Assembly: GCF_900129835.1 (NCBI RefSeq)
Contig: NZ_FQXA01000003.1
Span: 62,001 to 126,000 of the forward strand
Direction: 5' to 3'
Origin: Stutzerimonas xanthomarina DSM 18231
GTDB lineage: Bacteria > Pseudomonadota > Gammaproteobacteria > Pseudomonadales > Pseudomonadaceae
DNA: 64,000 nt
Shown here piece by piece: positions 55,792 to 64,000 of this stretch. How positions within the stretch are numbered: position 1 is the first letter of the stretch; each line of letters starts with the position of its first letter. The translations under genes were made by a program, and so were the position numbers. Below the pieces are notes generated by a model that did not search any database, was not told where the DNA came from, and saw only the letters and a program-made list of their open reading frames with translations.

Positions 55792-56997
55792 ATGACTGCC
55801 AAACTTCCAGAACCGGACCTCAACTACCTGCAACGCGTGCTGCTGGAGATGCTCGCCATTCCGAGCCCCACCGGCTTCACCGACACTATCGTTCGTTATG
55901 TGGCGGAGCGGCTGCAGGAGCTTGGTATTCCCTTCGAACTGACGCGTCGCGGAACCATCCGTGCCACGCTCAAAGGCCGCCGTGACAGTCCGGATCGCGC
56001 CATTGCCGCACACCTGGACACCATCGGTGCCAGCGTCCGCGAAATCCAGGACAATGGCCGACTCGGCTTGTCCCCAGTGGGGTGTTGGTCGAGCCGCTTT
56101 GCCGAAGGCAGCCGTGTCAGCGTGTTCACTGACACCGGCGTGGTACGCGGCAGTGTGCTGCCTTTGCTGGCCTCGGGACATGCATTCAATACCGCAGTCG
56201 ACGAAATGCCAATCAGCTGGAACCACGTCGAGCTGCGCCTGGACGGTTGCACCGCGAGCCGCGCGGACACCCTCGCGCTAGGCATCAATGTGGGCGATTT
56301 CGTCGCGTTCGATCCGATGCCCGAGTTCACAGACAGCGGTTACATCAGCTCACGCCACCTGGATGATAAAGCCGGCGTGGCAGCTTTGCTGGCGTCGCTC
56401 AAAGCTGTGGTCGAAAGCAGCCGGGAACCACCGATCGATTGCCATCCGCTGTTTACCATCACCGAAGAAACCGGTTCTGGCGCGGCCGGCGCCCTGCCCT
56501 GGGATGTCAGTGAGTTCGTCGGCATCGACATCGCGCCGACGGCCAAGGGGCAGGAATCCAGCGAGCACGCGGTCACCGTGGCTATGCAGGATTCGGGTGG
56601 GCCGTACGATTTCCACCTGTCGAGGCATCTGCTCAAACTGGCAGAAGGCAACGACGTTCCGGTTCGACGTGACCTGTTCCGCTACTACCACAGCGATGCG
56701 CAGTCGGCGATCGCGGCCGGTCACGATATCCGCACAGCCTTGCTTGCCTTTGGCTGCGACGCGACACACGGTTATGAGCGCACCCATATCGACAGCCTGG
56801 CCGCCATGAGCCGCTTGATCTCGGCCTACTTGCTGAGCCCGCCGGTGTTCACCAGTGACGCTCACGCCGGCCAAGACTCGCTGGAAAATTTCAGTCATCA
56901 ACTCGAACACGTGACTCAGATGGAAAACGACACGCGCGTGCCGGCAGTCGATTCAATCTTCGACAAGCAAACTGATGATTCGTCTGACAGATCGTAA
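55792..56997 (+). CDS. M42-like peptidase of the NAGGN osmoprotectant cluster
   Basis: A 401-residue metallopeptidase homologue. Family marks: the N-terminal LEMLAIPSPTGFTDTIVRYV, the metal-ligand region AAHLDTIGASV, ISSRHLDDKAGVAALLASL, the acidic TITEETGSGAAGALPW, and VGIDIAPTAKGQ. Peptidases of this type accompany asnO and ngg in many pseudomonads and may trim or recycle the dipeptide, but the role is unproven. AAGGA lies six bases before the ATG at 55792 and abuts the ATG at 55786, so the former is chosen. Confidence 0.88.
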   Translation: MTAKLPEPDLNYLQRVLLEMLAIPSPTGFTDTIVRYVAERLQELGIPFELTRRGTIRATLKGRRDSPDRAIAAHLDTIGASVREIQDNGRLGLSPVGCWSSRFAEGSRVSVFTDTGVVRGSVLPLLASGHAFNTAVDEMPISWNHVELRLDGCTASRADTLALGINVGDFVAFDPMPEFTDSGYISSRHLDDKAGVAALLASLKAVVESSREPPIDCHPLFTITEETGSGAAGALPWDVSEFVGIDIAPTAKGQESSEHAVTVAMQDSGGPYDFHLSRHLLKLAEGNDVPVRRDLFRYYHSDAQSAIAAGHDIRTALLAFGCDATHGYERTHIDSLAAMSRLISAYLLSPPVFTSDAHAGQDSLENFSHQLEHVTQMENDTRVPAVDSIFDKQTDDSSDRS

Positions 56998-57003
56998 CGT
57001 TTC

Positions 57004-57108
57004 ATGATGCGCCGCCAACTTGAGGCAATTGCCGATTGCGAGGCGGCGTTGATCCGGGCAAAGTCGCCAACCTCTGAATCATATGAATGTTTGGCCAGTC
57101 TGGCGTGA
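57004..57108 (+). CDS. Possible 34-residue peptide
   Basis: A short frame, MMRRQLEAIADCEAALIRAK with a polar tail, lies between the peptidase and the hybrid kinase. It reads like a charged amphipathic helix, with codon use like its neighbours. No ribosome site is visible and no homology is recognised; chance is quite possible. An inverted repeat GCCGCC...GGCGGC lies inside it. Confidence 0.2.
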   Translation: MMRRQLEAIADCEAALIRAKSPTSESYECLASLA

Positions 57109-57177
57109 AGCGAACAGCTTTGCCCTTCGCGCGACTGGATACTGCGCTTGCGGGTGTGCACGCCTTGGGTCAATAAC

Positions 57178-59943
57178 ATGCTGCCGCGTCTTTTTCTGGC
57201 CGTCCTACTCGTTTGTCTGACTGCTCCGGTATCGGCGTTCGAGCCCGTGCCGGTGGGCTCTCAGCATTTCCGCCAGGCGTTGGGTAGCTGGAGCTACTTT
57301 CTGCGAGACCCAGCCGCCGAGCTGAGCGTGAGCGAGGTCTTCGAACTACCCGAAAAGACCTTCGAGCCCGTGTCTGGCCTGCATCCCAACAAGGGTAAGA
57401 ACGAATCGGTCTGGTGGTTCCGGGTCGAGCTGAACAACCAGTTGAACGACCCCATCGGCGGTTTCGTCGAAATCAACTATCCGCTGCTCGACGATATCCA
57501 GTTGTATCTGCGTCACCCGGACGGGCGCATCAGCCGGCAGCGTTCTGGCGACACCCATCCGTTCGACAAGCGCGCGGTCAAGGTCAGCAACTTTTTGTTC
57601 CCTCTGGCGCTGGAGCCCGGCACCTCGACCTTGCTGCTGCGTGTGGAAAGCACCAGCACGCTCTATGTACCCCTGTATTTCAGCACCTATGCCGCCAACG
57701 CCGAAGCAGCCGAGGACACGATGGGCTTGTCCGGTGCGTTTTATGGCGTGCTGTTTGCGATGTTCTGCTACAACCTCTTCCTGTTCCTTTCGCTGCGTGA
57801 GCCTGCCTACTTCTGGTATCTGATCTACAACGTCAACGTTGGCCTGTTTGCGCTCAGCTTCGACGGCTTGCTGGTCAAGTGGCTGAACGATGCGGGCGGA
57901 GTGGTCGCGTTGGGCATTTATGCACTGATGCTCAGTCATTGCCTCATCGCAGTGCAATTCAGCCGCCACTTCCTGCATACCCGCGAGTATTTTCCGCGCC
58001 TGGACTTCACATTACGTGTGGCGCTGCTGCTGTCGGCGGCCGCACTGCTGTCCGGCTTCGTTCTGGAAACCCAGGTCTGGAGCGTACTCGCCAGTGTGAT
58101 GGTCATCAGCTCGTCTATCGGTCTGCTGCTGACCGGCGCTTTCGTCTGGAGCCGCGGTGTGCGTTATGGCCTGTACTACACCTTGGCCTGGGGCGTACTG
58201 CTCGCGACTTTCGTCATCGTCACAGCCGGTTCCCTGGGGTTCAACCTGCTGGGCCTGTATGGCGCCTCGATCGTTAAAGCCGGTATTGCCTTCGAGTTGA
58301 TCACCCTGTCGATCGGGCTCGCCGATCGTATCAACCTGCTCAAGGAAGAAGGCTTCCGTTCACGCCAGGCAGCCGAGCGGGCAGAAAGCGAGAACCAGGC
58401 AAAGAGCCGCTTCCTGGCGAAAATGAGCCATGAAATCCGCACGCCGTTGAACGGCGTATTGGGCATGCTGCAATTGCTGCGTGAAACGCCGCTGGATCGT
58501 AACCAGCGTTTCTATCTCGATACGGTGTCCAGCTCCAGTAACTCGCTGATGACAGTCATCAACGACATCCTCGACTATGCGCGGATTGGCGCTGGCAAGC
58601 TGGTCCTGGAAGACATCGAGTACGACCTGGAAGCGCTGGTCTCCGAGACCATCAGCCTGTTCACGGCCCAGGCACTGCAGAAGCAGTTGAGCCTGCATCT
58701 CAGCCTCGCGCCGGGTGTGCCGCGCCGCCTGCGCGGCGATCCAACCCGCCTCAAGCAAATCCTGATGAACCTGCTCAGCAACTCGTTGAAATTCACCGAA
58801 CATGGCGGCGTAGTGCTGAAGGTCATTTGTCAGGGCCCGGAAGGCGATCGAAGCCTGGTTTTCTCGATCACCGACAGCGGCATCGGCATGCGCGCGGAGG
58901 TTCTGGCGCAGCTGTTCGAATCCTTTGCCCAGGGTGATTCCAGCACCACGCGGCGCTACGGTGGCAGTGGTCTGGGGTTGGTCATCAGCAAGGAGCTGGT
59001 GGAAATGATGGGCGGCCAGATCGATGTGCAGAGCACCCCCGGCCAGGGCAGCCAATTCAGTTTCGATATTCCGCTGCATGAAGCGAGCGACAACCTCGAC
59101 CCACTCACAGCACTACTCGAAGGTCGAACCGCCGTAATCGCATCCAGGGATATCTGCGCGCTGGACGCGATGGGCAACCTGCTGCACCGCTGGGGCATGC
59201 GAATCGTCCGCTGCGAGGAGCCACAACGACTGCGACGTTACCTCGACGAGCAAGCTACAACCCCACTGCTGGTAATTATGGCGCCATGGCTTGGCCAACC
59301 ACAGGCTTGGCTCAACGCCGTGGCCGACCAGCTCGAACCGAATCAGCAGGTGCTACTGCTCTACCCGCCACAAAGCGAACCTTCACCGGCATCGTCATCG
59401 TTGCGCCTGGCCAATTTGCCGTTGCCGCTGCTGCTCAGCCCACTACGCGAAGCGCTTCATCGCCTTTATCAGGCGACTCATATGTCTGATGGCGGCGCAC
59501 CGCTTGCCACTGACAACCTGACAGGCTCCAGGCCGCTCGTTCTCGCCGTCGAGGACAACCCTGTCAGTCAGATGGTGGTGTCCAGCCTGCTGCGCAAACG
59601 GGGCTACGAGGTCATGGTTGCTGAGAACGGGCGCAAGGCGATCAATGCATACAGCAAGAACCCATCCGCGGTGCAGTTGATTCTCATGGATTGCGAGATG
59701 CCCGAGATGGATGGCTTCGAGGCCAGCCGACAAATCCGCCGACTCGAGGCGCAATTGCAGCTGCGGCCGGTGCCGATCATCGCGCTGACCGCCCACGTAC
59801 TCGATGAGCATCGCCGCGCTGGCAGCGAGGCCGGCATGGATGAGTTCATTGGCAAGCCGCTAGACAGCGAGCAGCTGTATGCTTACCTGGATCGGTTCCT
59901 CAACGCACCGATCAACGAACCCGACCTGCACCATCCCACTTGA
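57178..59943 (+). CDS. 7TMR-DISM hybrid sensor histidine kinase/response regulator
   Basis: A 921-residue membrane sensor. A signal peptide ([20 protein letters not shown]) is followed by a periplasmic 7TMR-DISMED2 beta domain (about 30-170) and seven membrane helices (about 180-385). A coiled coil leads to the kinase (H418 in [20 protein letters not shown] lid [13 protein letters not shown] and [13 protein letters not shown]). A degenerate receiver-like region follows (about 650-760), then a true receiver (D838 in [15 protein letters not shown]). No Hpt domain is seen, so a separate phosphotransfer protein is expected. Follows the NAGGN cluster in the same order as recalled for P. aeruginosa PA3462. 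A role in osmotic sensing is plausible, not shown. Confidence 0.92.
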   Translation: MLPRLFLAVLLVCLTAPVSAFEPVPVGSQHFRQALGSWSYFLRDPAAELSVSEVFELPEKTFEPVSGLHPNKGKNESVWWFRVELNNQLNDPIGGFVEINYPLLDDIQLYLRHPDGRISRQRSGDTHPFDKRAVKVSNFLFPLALEPGTSTLLLRVESTSTLYVPLYFSTYAANAEAAEDTMGLSGAFYGVLFAMFCYNLFLFLSLREPAYFWYLIYNVNVGLFALSFDGLLVKWLNDAGGVVALGIYALMLSHCLIAVQFSRHFLHTREYFPRLDFTLRVALLLSAAALLSGFVLETQVWSVLASVMVISSSIGLLLTGAFVWSRGVRYGLYYTLAWGVLLATFVIVTAGSLGFNLLGLYGASIVKAGIAFELITLSIGLADRINLLKEEGFRSRQAAERAESENQAKSRFLAKMSHEIRTPLNGVLGMLQLLRETPLDRNQRFYLDTVSSSSNSLMTVINDILDYARIGAGKLVLEDIEYDLEALVSETISLFTAQALQKQLSLHLSLAPGVPRRLRGDPTRLKQILMNLLSNSLKFTEHGGVVLKVICQGPEGDRSLVFSITDSGIGMRAEVLAQLFESFAQGDSSTTRRYGGSGLGLVISKELVEMMGGQIDVQSTPGQGSQFSFDIPLHEASDNLDPLTALLEGRTAVIASRDICALDAMGNLLHRWGMRIVRCEEPQRLRRYLDEQATTPLLVIMAPWLGQPQAWLNAVADQLEPNQQVLLLYPPQSEPSPASSSLRLANLPLPLLLSPLREALHRLYQATHMSDGGAPLATDNLTGSRPLVLAVEDNPVSQMVVSSLLRKRGYEVMVAENGRKAINAYSKNPSAVQLILMDCEMPEMDGFEASRQIRRLEAQLQLRPVPIIALTAHVLDEHRRAGSEAGMDEFIGKPLDSEQLYAYLDRFLNAPINEPDLHHPT

Positions 59944-59953
59944 TCCGACACCG

Positions 59954-60184
59954 ATGCTCATCCCTTACGACCAGCTCGAACCTGACACCCTGACCCGCCT
60001 CATCGAAGATTTCGTGACCCGCGAGGGCACCGATAATGGCGACGAGACGCCGCTGGAAACCCGCGTTGAACGGGTACGCCAGGCACTGCGCAAAGGCACC
60101 GCAGTCATTGTGTTCGACGTTGATCATCAGCAGTGCCAGTTGGCACTCAGGCGCGACGTACCGAAGGAGTGGCTGGAGGACTAG
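59954..60184 (+). CDS. yheU: YheU family protein
   Basis: A 76-residue small acidic protein of the YheU/UPF0270 family: MLIPYDQLEPDTLTRLIEDF, then VTREGTDNG and a C-terminal TAVIVFDVDHQQCQLALRRD. Function unknown. It lies 10 bp after the hybrid kinase stop, so it is probably co-transcribed; this pairing is the usual Pseudomonas order. The start at 59879 overlaps the kinase and is rejected in favour of the family N-terminus. Confidence 0.88.
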   Translation: MLIPYDQLEPDTLTRLIEDFVTREGTDNGDETPLETRVERVRQALRKGTAVIVFDVDHQQCQLALRRDVPKEWLED

Positions 60185-60186
60185 CC

Positions 60187-60717
60187 TCAGCTGAGCACGC
60201 CACCGTCACGCTCCCAGGCACAGCGCATGCGCAGATCGCTTTGATGGGGGCTGTGGGAACCGCTTTCGGTTTCCCAGCGGAAGGTATGAATTCCACTGAG
60301 TTCGGTCTCCAGGTGGACCACGGCGCTGGTCCAATAGAGTTCGTTCAGCAGCGCCTCGAAATGATTTACCCAGAGCGCCCACTCATATTCGACCGCGCGG
60401 TAACTGGCGCCGAAGTGAATGACCTGCGTCTGATACACGCCTTGGTCCATGCAGCAGGAGAACATCTCTCTTCCGAGAAAAGGCCAACCCTCGCCTTGCG
60501 GCAGGCTGTAGAGCGCACGGCGGTTGACCGCGCGGCGCAATCGACACTGCTCGGCGTCGGCAGAAGGCCAGTCGCGGATGCTGCCGTAGACAATGGATTC
60601 CGGCTCCACAGAAACACTCCAGGCGAAAGCCCGACATGTTCGATCAAATCCGCCCAGCCTTCCAGCGCCCCGTGCAGCCAAGGTCAGGGCACACGCTGCA
60701 GAGGTGACGCAGACCAC
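60187..60717 (-). CDS. Conserved protein of unknown function (start uncertain)
   Basis: A frame of 176 codons from a GTG. The middle and end look coding: VSVEPESIVYGSIRDWPSAD, AVNRRALYSLPQGEGWPFLG, MFSCCMDQGVYQTQVIHFGA and HFEALLNELYWTSAVVHLE. The CC pair and the aromatic-rich end are striking. I recall similar hypothetical proteins in pseudomonads but no function. The first 36 residues (TSAACALTLAARGAG) are less convincing, so the real start may be later, for example the GTG within SVSVEPES. Downstream of the MFS gene by 23 bp on the same strand. Confidence 0.6.
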   Translation of the reverse strand: MVCVTSAACALTLAARGAGRLGGFDRTCRAFAWSVSVEPESIVYGSIRDWPSADAEQCRLRRAVNRRALYSLPQGEGWPFLGREMFSCCMDQGVYQTQVIHFGASYRAVEYEWALWVNHFEALLNELYWTSAVVHLETELSGIHTFRWETESGSHSPHQSDLRMRCAWERDGGVLS

Positions 60718-60740
60718 AACCTAAACGCGGTGGAGTCGCT

Positions 60741-61913
60741 TCAGCGAGTGCTCGCTGCGGCCAGATCGCGACGGGGTGCCAGCCGCAAGGCGAGCAGCGA
60801 CATCGCCGCCGACATGGTTGCAAGCACGAAGAAGGGTTGACGATAGTCGCCGGCGATATCTCGGCCCAACCCGGTCAGCACCGGTGTGAAACAGGCCAGG
60901 CAATAACCGGTGCAGAGCATCATTGCCGTCAAGCGACTAACCGCAAGCGGTGTGCTCGCTTCGTACATCGGCAAAACCAGCGACATGGAAAATGTGCCGT
61001 TCAAGGCTACGCCCAGCAACATGCACACCAGTAATGGATTGACCTGCGGAAGCCAGGCGATGACCAGCAGACAGACCGTTGCCAGCACGCCGCAGCAAGA
61101 CATCAGCAGGTGCCGCCGACCAAAGCGCTGCGCCAGCCACGGCATGATGAATGCGCTGGGTAAACCGATCAGCATGAAACCGCTGAAGAAGGCATTGCTC
61201 TGCAACAGGCTGAAGCCAGCTTCGTGGTAACGCGCTACCAGCCAGGTCGCCAGCGCGTAGAACAGACCGGCCTGCAGCGCGAAATAGATGCTTACCAACC
61301 AGGCGCGCGGCTCGCGCCACGGCAGACCGGCGCGGCTTTCGACGGCCGGTTCCGGCTGGTTCGGCAAACGCCACCAGATCAGTAGCGCCAGCATCGCAGG
61401 AATCGCCCACAGCGCCAGGCCCCAGGTCCAGCGCTGGCCCAGCAGCTCGGCCGCAGGTGCGGTAAGCACCACACCGACGGTGCCGCCAACGGCCATGCTC
61501 AAGGAATAGTAGGCGGCAGTCTTGCCCATCTGCTCGAGAAAATAACGCTTGATGAAGCCCGACAACAGCGGCCCGGCAACCGCGATTCCGGCGCCGACCA
61601 TGGCGGCGGTGCCAATCAACACCGGCGCACTTCTACCAAACAGACGCAGCAATAGCGCCAGACCGATCAAGCCAAGGCACAGGCTGATGGTGCGTTCCAA
61701 CCCGAAGCGCACGGCCAGACGTGGCGCCAAAGGCGCCAGCAAGCCCATCAGCAGTACTGGCAAGGCCGTGGTGAGGCTGATCACGCTGCGGCTGAGACTC
61801 AGCTCCTCGGCGATGCGTTCGATCAGTGGTGCGAACGAGGTAATGCCGGGCCGAAGGTTGATTGCAGCCAGCACGAGAGCCAGCATGAGTAGCCAGCGAG
61901 ACGGGTTCTTCAC
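60741..61913 (-). CDS. MFS transporter, CynX/NimT family
   Basis: A 390-residue transporter with about 12 helices. The N-terminus MKNPSRWLLMLALVLAAINL, then RPGITSFAPLIERI, and LMGLLAPLAPRLAVRFG are typical of the CynX/NimT branch (cyanate or 2-nitroimidazole exporters). The second half carries the repeat-like PWLAQRFGRRHLLM motif. Substrate not predictable. It precedes the unknown gene at 60187-60717 on the same strand. Confidence 0.87.
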   Translation of the reverse strand: MKNPSRWLLMLALVLAAINLRPGITSFAPLIERIAEELSLSRSVISLTTALPVLLMGLLAPLAPRLAVRFGLERTISLCLGLIGLALLLRLFGRSAPVLIGTAAMVGAGIAVAGPLLSGFIKRYFLEQMGKTAAYYSLSMAVGGTVGVVLTAPAAELLGQRWTWGLALWAIPAMLALLIWWRLPNQPEPAVESRAGLPWREPRAWLVSIYFALQAGLFYALATWLVARYHEAGFSLLQSNAFFSGFMLIGLPSAFIMPWLAQRFGRRHLLMSCCGVLATVCLLVIAWLPQVNPLLVCMLLGVALNGTFSMSLVLPMYEASTPLAVSRLTAMMLCTGYCLACFTPVLTGLGRDIAGDYRQPFFVLATMSAAMSLLALRLAPRRDLAAASTR

Positions 61914-61994
61914 GTTTAATCCAGAGGCAAACTGGGTAGGACCGGCAACCCTACTCCCGCCCCTGGATCAGGGCAAGCAAAACGGACCTATCGG

Positions 61995-62801
61995 TCAGGT
62001 TTTGCGCTTACTACGTTTCTTCTCTGCCAGCAGCGCCATCTCGTCGTAGATCGCCTGTGGATTCTGTTGCTTGATTTTCCAAGCTGCCCGGCCTTCATCA
62101 TGCGGCAGGATCATGAACACACCCTCGTCGACCTGACGGTAGATATAGTCGGCGATGTCTGCAGCAGAGATAGGCGACGCTTCGAGCAGCTTGCTGATCT
62201 GCGCTTTCATGTTGGGCGTCGGACCGCGATAAGAATCCATCAGATTGGTCTGGAAAAATGACGGGCAGACCACATGAATCCCGACTTCCTGCTGTTTCAG
62301 TTCCACCAGCAGGCTCTCGGACAACGCTACTACGCCGGCCTTGGCCACGTTGTAGTTGCTCATTCCTGGCGCCTGCATCAACGCCGCCATGGACGCGATG
62401 TTAATGATCTTGCCCTGGCTCTTCTGCACCAATGGCAGAAAGGCCTTGCAGCCCTTGACCACGCCCATCAGGTTGATCGCGATCTGCCAGTCCCAGTCCT
62501 CCAGCGACAGCTCCTCGAAGAAGCCACCCGAGGCAACGCCAGCGTTGTTGACCACCACGTCGATGCCGCCAAGCTTGCTCTCGCAGGCCTGCGCCAGCGC
62601 CGTGAGCTGGCTGTAGTCGCGCACGTCACAGCGTTGCGTAAAGCCGTCGCCGCCCGCATCACGGACCATTTTCAGGGTTTCTGCCAGACCGGCCTCGTTG
62701 ACATCCGACAATGCCAGTTGCCAGCCTTCGCGCGCCCAGCGCAAAGCGATTTCACGACCCAGACCGGAACCGGCGCCAGTGACCATCATGCGATTTTGCA
62801 T
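61995..62801 (-). CDS. Short-chain dehydrogenase/reductase
   Basis: A 268-residue classical SDR. The cofactor loop TGAGSGLGREIALRWAREG is at the N-terminus, then CDVRDYSQL, NNAGVASGG, the catalytic serine in IINIASMAAL and Y-x3-K in MSNYNVAKAGVVALSES. DVNEAG after strand two hints at NAD(H) preference. A basic tail (KKRSKRKT) is unusual. The substrate is unknown. Isolated gene. Confidence 0.9.
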   Translation of the reverse strand: MQNRMMVTGAGSGLGREIALRWAREGWQLALSDVNEAGLAETLKMVRDAGGDGFTQRCDVRDYSQLTALAQACESKLGGIDVVVNNAGVASGGFFEELSLEDWDWQIAINLMGVVKGCKAFLPLVQKSQGKIINIASMAALMQAPGMSNYNVAKAGVVALSESLLVELKQQEVGIHVVCPSFFQTNLMDSYRGPTPNMKAQISKLLEASPISAADIADYIYRQVDEGVFMILPHDEGRAAWKIKQQNPQAIYDEMALLAEKKRSKRKT

Positions 62802-62940
62802 CGTTTGTAACCTTTTGTTCGTTGGGTTGCCACGAGTCTAGCGAAAGCTACTGCAGGCTCCGGCCTCTATCGAAATGCTGAATGACAGCCATGCTCCGCT
62901 CCCGATTGACGCTGCTGAGGCAGGTCCCCGTCAGAACAAA

Positions 62941-62964
62941 AAAGGCAGCCCGAAGGCTGCCTTT
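62941..62964 (-). terminator. Intrinsic terminator of actP
   Basis: AAAGGCAGCC (62941-62950), loop CGAA and GGCTGCCTTT (62955-62964). On the minus strand a U run continues into TTTTTTTGTT, typical for a strong intrinsic terminator 18 bases after the actP stop. Confidence 0.88.
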
Positions 62965-62982
62965 AGATCACGACACCAGGAA

Positions 62983-64000
62983 TCAGTGTGCGACTGCGCC
63001 ACTCGAACCCAGACCGGTCTGCGAGCGGATGAACTGCGGGAAGAAGCGCGCCCGCTCTTCGGCAGCCATCTTGGACTTGTCGGTCACCGAGAAGAACCAC
63101 AGGCCGGCGAAAGACGCAATCATGGCGAACAGAGCCGGGTACTTGTACGGGAAGATGGCCTTCTCGAAGTGCAGCACGTCGACCCATACCGTCGGGCTGA
63201 GAATGGTTAGCAGCAATGCCGTACCCAGGCCCATCGCGCCACCGATCAGCGCACCGCGTGTAGTCAGGTTCTTCCAGTACATCGAGAGGAACAGGATCGG
63301 AAAGTTGCAGCTGGCGGCAACCGAGAACGCCAGGCCGACCATGAAGGCGATATTCTGATTCTCGAACGCGACGCCGAGCAGGATGGCCAGTACACCCAAT
63401 GCCAGCGTGGTGCGCTTGGTCACCTTCATCTCATCTTCTTCCCTGGCCTTGCCCTTCTTGATCACGCAGGCGTAGAGGTCATGGGCAACGGCGGAAGCAC
63501 CAGCCAGCGCCAGGCCCGAGACCACCGCCAGAATGGTGGCGAAGGCCACTGCGGAGATGAAGCCCAGGAACAGGTTGCCGCCGACCGCTGAAGCCAGGTG
63601 GATGGCGACCATGTTGGTCCCACCGATGATGGCTCCCGAGGCGTCCTTGAAGCTTGGGTTGGTGCTGACCAGCAGGATCGCGCCGAAACCGATAATAAAG
63701 GTCAGTATGTAGAAGTAACCAATGAAGCCAGTTGCGTAGAACACGCTCTTGCGCGCTTCCTTGGCATCGGCAACGGTGAAGAAGCGCATCAGGATGTGCG
63801 GCAGACCGGCAGTGCCGAACATCAACGCCAGGCCCAGCGAGATCGCCGAGATCGGGTCGGAAACCAGGCCGCCCGGGCTCATGATCGCCTGATGGCTCGG
63901 GTGCAGCGCTACCGCGTCGGAGAACAGGCGGCTGAAATCGAAGCCGACGTTATACATGACCATGACGGCCATGAAGGTTGCGCCAGCCAGCAGCAGGACA
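62983..64000 (-). CDS. actP: Cation/acetate symporter ActP (5' end outside window)
   Basis: Sodium:solute symporter taking up acetate and other short carboxylates. The visible 339 residues are the C-terminal part. They begin within [20 protein letters not shown] and continue with the Na-symporter core ([20 protein letters not shown], about eight hydrophobic helices, [19 protein letters not shown]). The tail is [20 protein letters not shown], typical of ActP in Pseudomonas. The upstream partner YjcH and acs would be expected beyond 64000. No defects in the visible part. Confidence 0.93.
   Translation of the reverse strand, partial: VLLLAGATFMAVMVMYNVGFDFSRLFSDAVALHPSHQAIMSPGGLVSDPISAISLGLALMFGTAGLPHILMRFFTVADAKEARKSVFYATGFIGYFYILTFIIGFGAILLVSTNPSFKDASGAIIGGTNMVAIHLASAVGGNLFLGFISAVAFATILAVVSGLALAGASAVAHDLYACVIKKGKAREEDEMKVTKRTTLALGVLAILLGVAFENQNIAFMVGLAFSVAASCNFPILFLSMYWKNLTTRGALIGGAMGLGTALLLTILSPTVWVDVLHFEKAIFPYKYPALFAMIASFAGLWFFSVTDKSKMAAEERARFFPQFIRSQTGLGSSGAVAH

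Noticed and set aside
60133-60840. 235-codon plus-strand frame over the YheU 3' end and the unknown gene
   Set aside because: It overlaps two better-supported genes and has no family signal.
62875-63358. Plus-strand frames opposite actP
   Set aside because: They begin over the actP terminator and mirror the symporter gene.

Overview
The window is a 64 kb stretch of a high-GC gammaproteobacterial chromosome, almost certainly Pseudomonadaceae and most like the Pseudomonas stutzeri (Stutzerimonas) group. The basis is gene content and order. The blocks uup-slt, dusA-tal-rssC-rssB-PilZ-mlaA-DUF4404-queF, fadE with its small partner, and thiolase-polyP:AMP phosphotransferase ... MarR-asnO-ngg-peptidase-hybrid kinase-YheU are all familiar from Pseudomonas genomes. 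This is recall; no search was run. No rRNA, complete tRNA, CRISPR array or intact insertion sequence was seen.

Layout. 1-6.9 kb: core genes (Uup ABC-F ATPase, Slt lytic transglycosylase, a MOSC protein, CheV, a YegS-like lipid kinase). 7.2-20.0 kb: an exopolysaccharide locus of the Wzx/Wzy type. It has a polyprenyl-P hexose-1-P transferase, a Wzb phosphatase, a Wzc tyrosine autokinase, a GH5 glycosidase, a Wzy-like polymerase, a GT2 and a WecG/TagA-type transferase, Gmd and Rmd (GDP-D-rhamnose synthesis) and a Wza export lipoprotein. No Wzx flippase is visible. 20.0-21.1 kb: decayed DNA, including a frameshifted N-terminal fragment of a phage-type integrase directly upstream of dusA, a known integration target, plus a cluster of TTGCTAC/GTAGCAA repeats. 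21.1-32.8 kb: core metabolism and envelope genes (dusA, tal, rssBC, PilZ, mlaA, queF, an ABC-2 exporter, fadE). 32.8-33.5 kb: gene-free except for a LysR pseudogene. 33.6-50.1 kb: transport, chemotaxis, ribosome rescue, tRNA modification (trhO, mnmC), fumC, a thiolase and polyphosphate:AMP phosphotransferase. 50.1-60.2 kb: regulators, then the N-acetylglutaminylglutamine amide (NAGGN) osmoprotectant cluster. 60.2-64.0 kb: two transport genes, a short-chain dehydrogenase and the 3' part of an acetate symporter (actP), cut by the window edge.

How the parts work together. In the capsule/EPS locus the sugar-1-P transferase would load the first sugar on undecaprenyl phosphate. The two transferases and GDP-D-rhamnose would extend the unit, Wzy would polymerise it, and Wzc/Wza would export it, with Wzb resetting Wzc phosphorylation. 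RssB and RssC form a phosphatase/anti-anti-sigma partner-switch pair. AsnO and Ngg form the dipeptide osmolyte NAGGN, with an M42-like peptidase beside them.

The least ordinary items are the dusA integration scar with its repeat cluster, the flippase-less EPS locus with internal hairpins and a frameshifted secreted-protein remnant, and several broken genes (LysR, integrase, a possible small lipoprotein). I see no clearly new multi-gene system.
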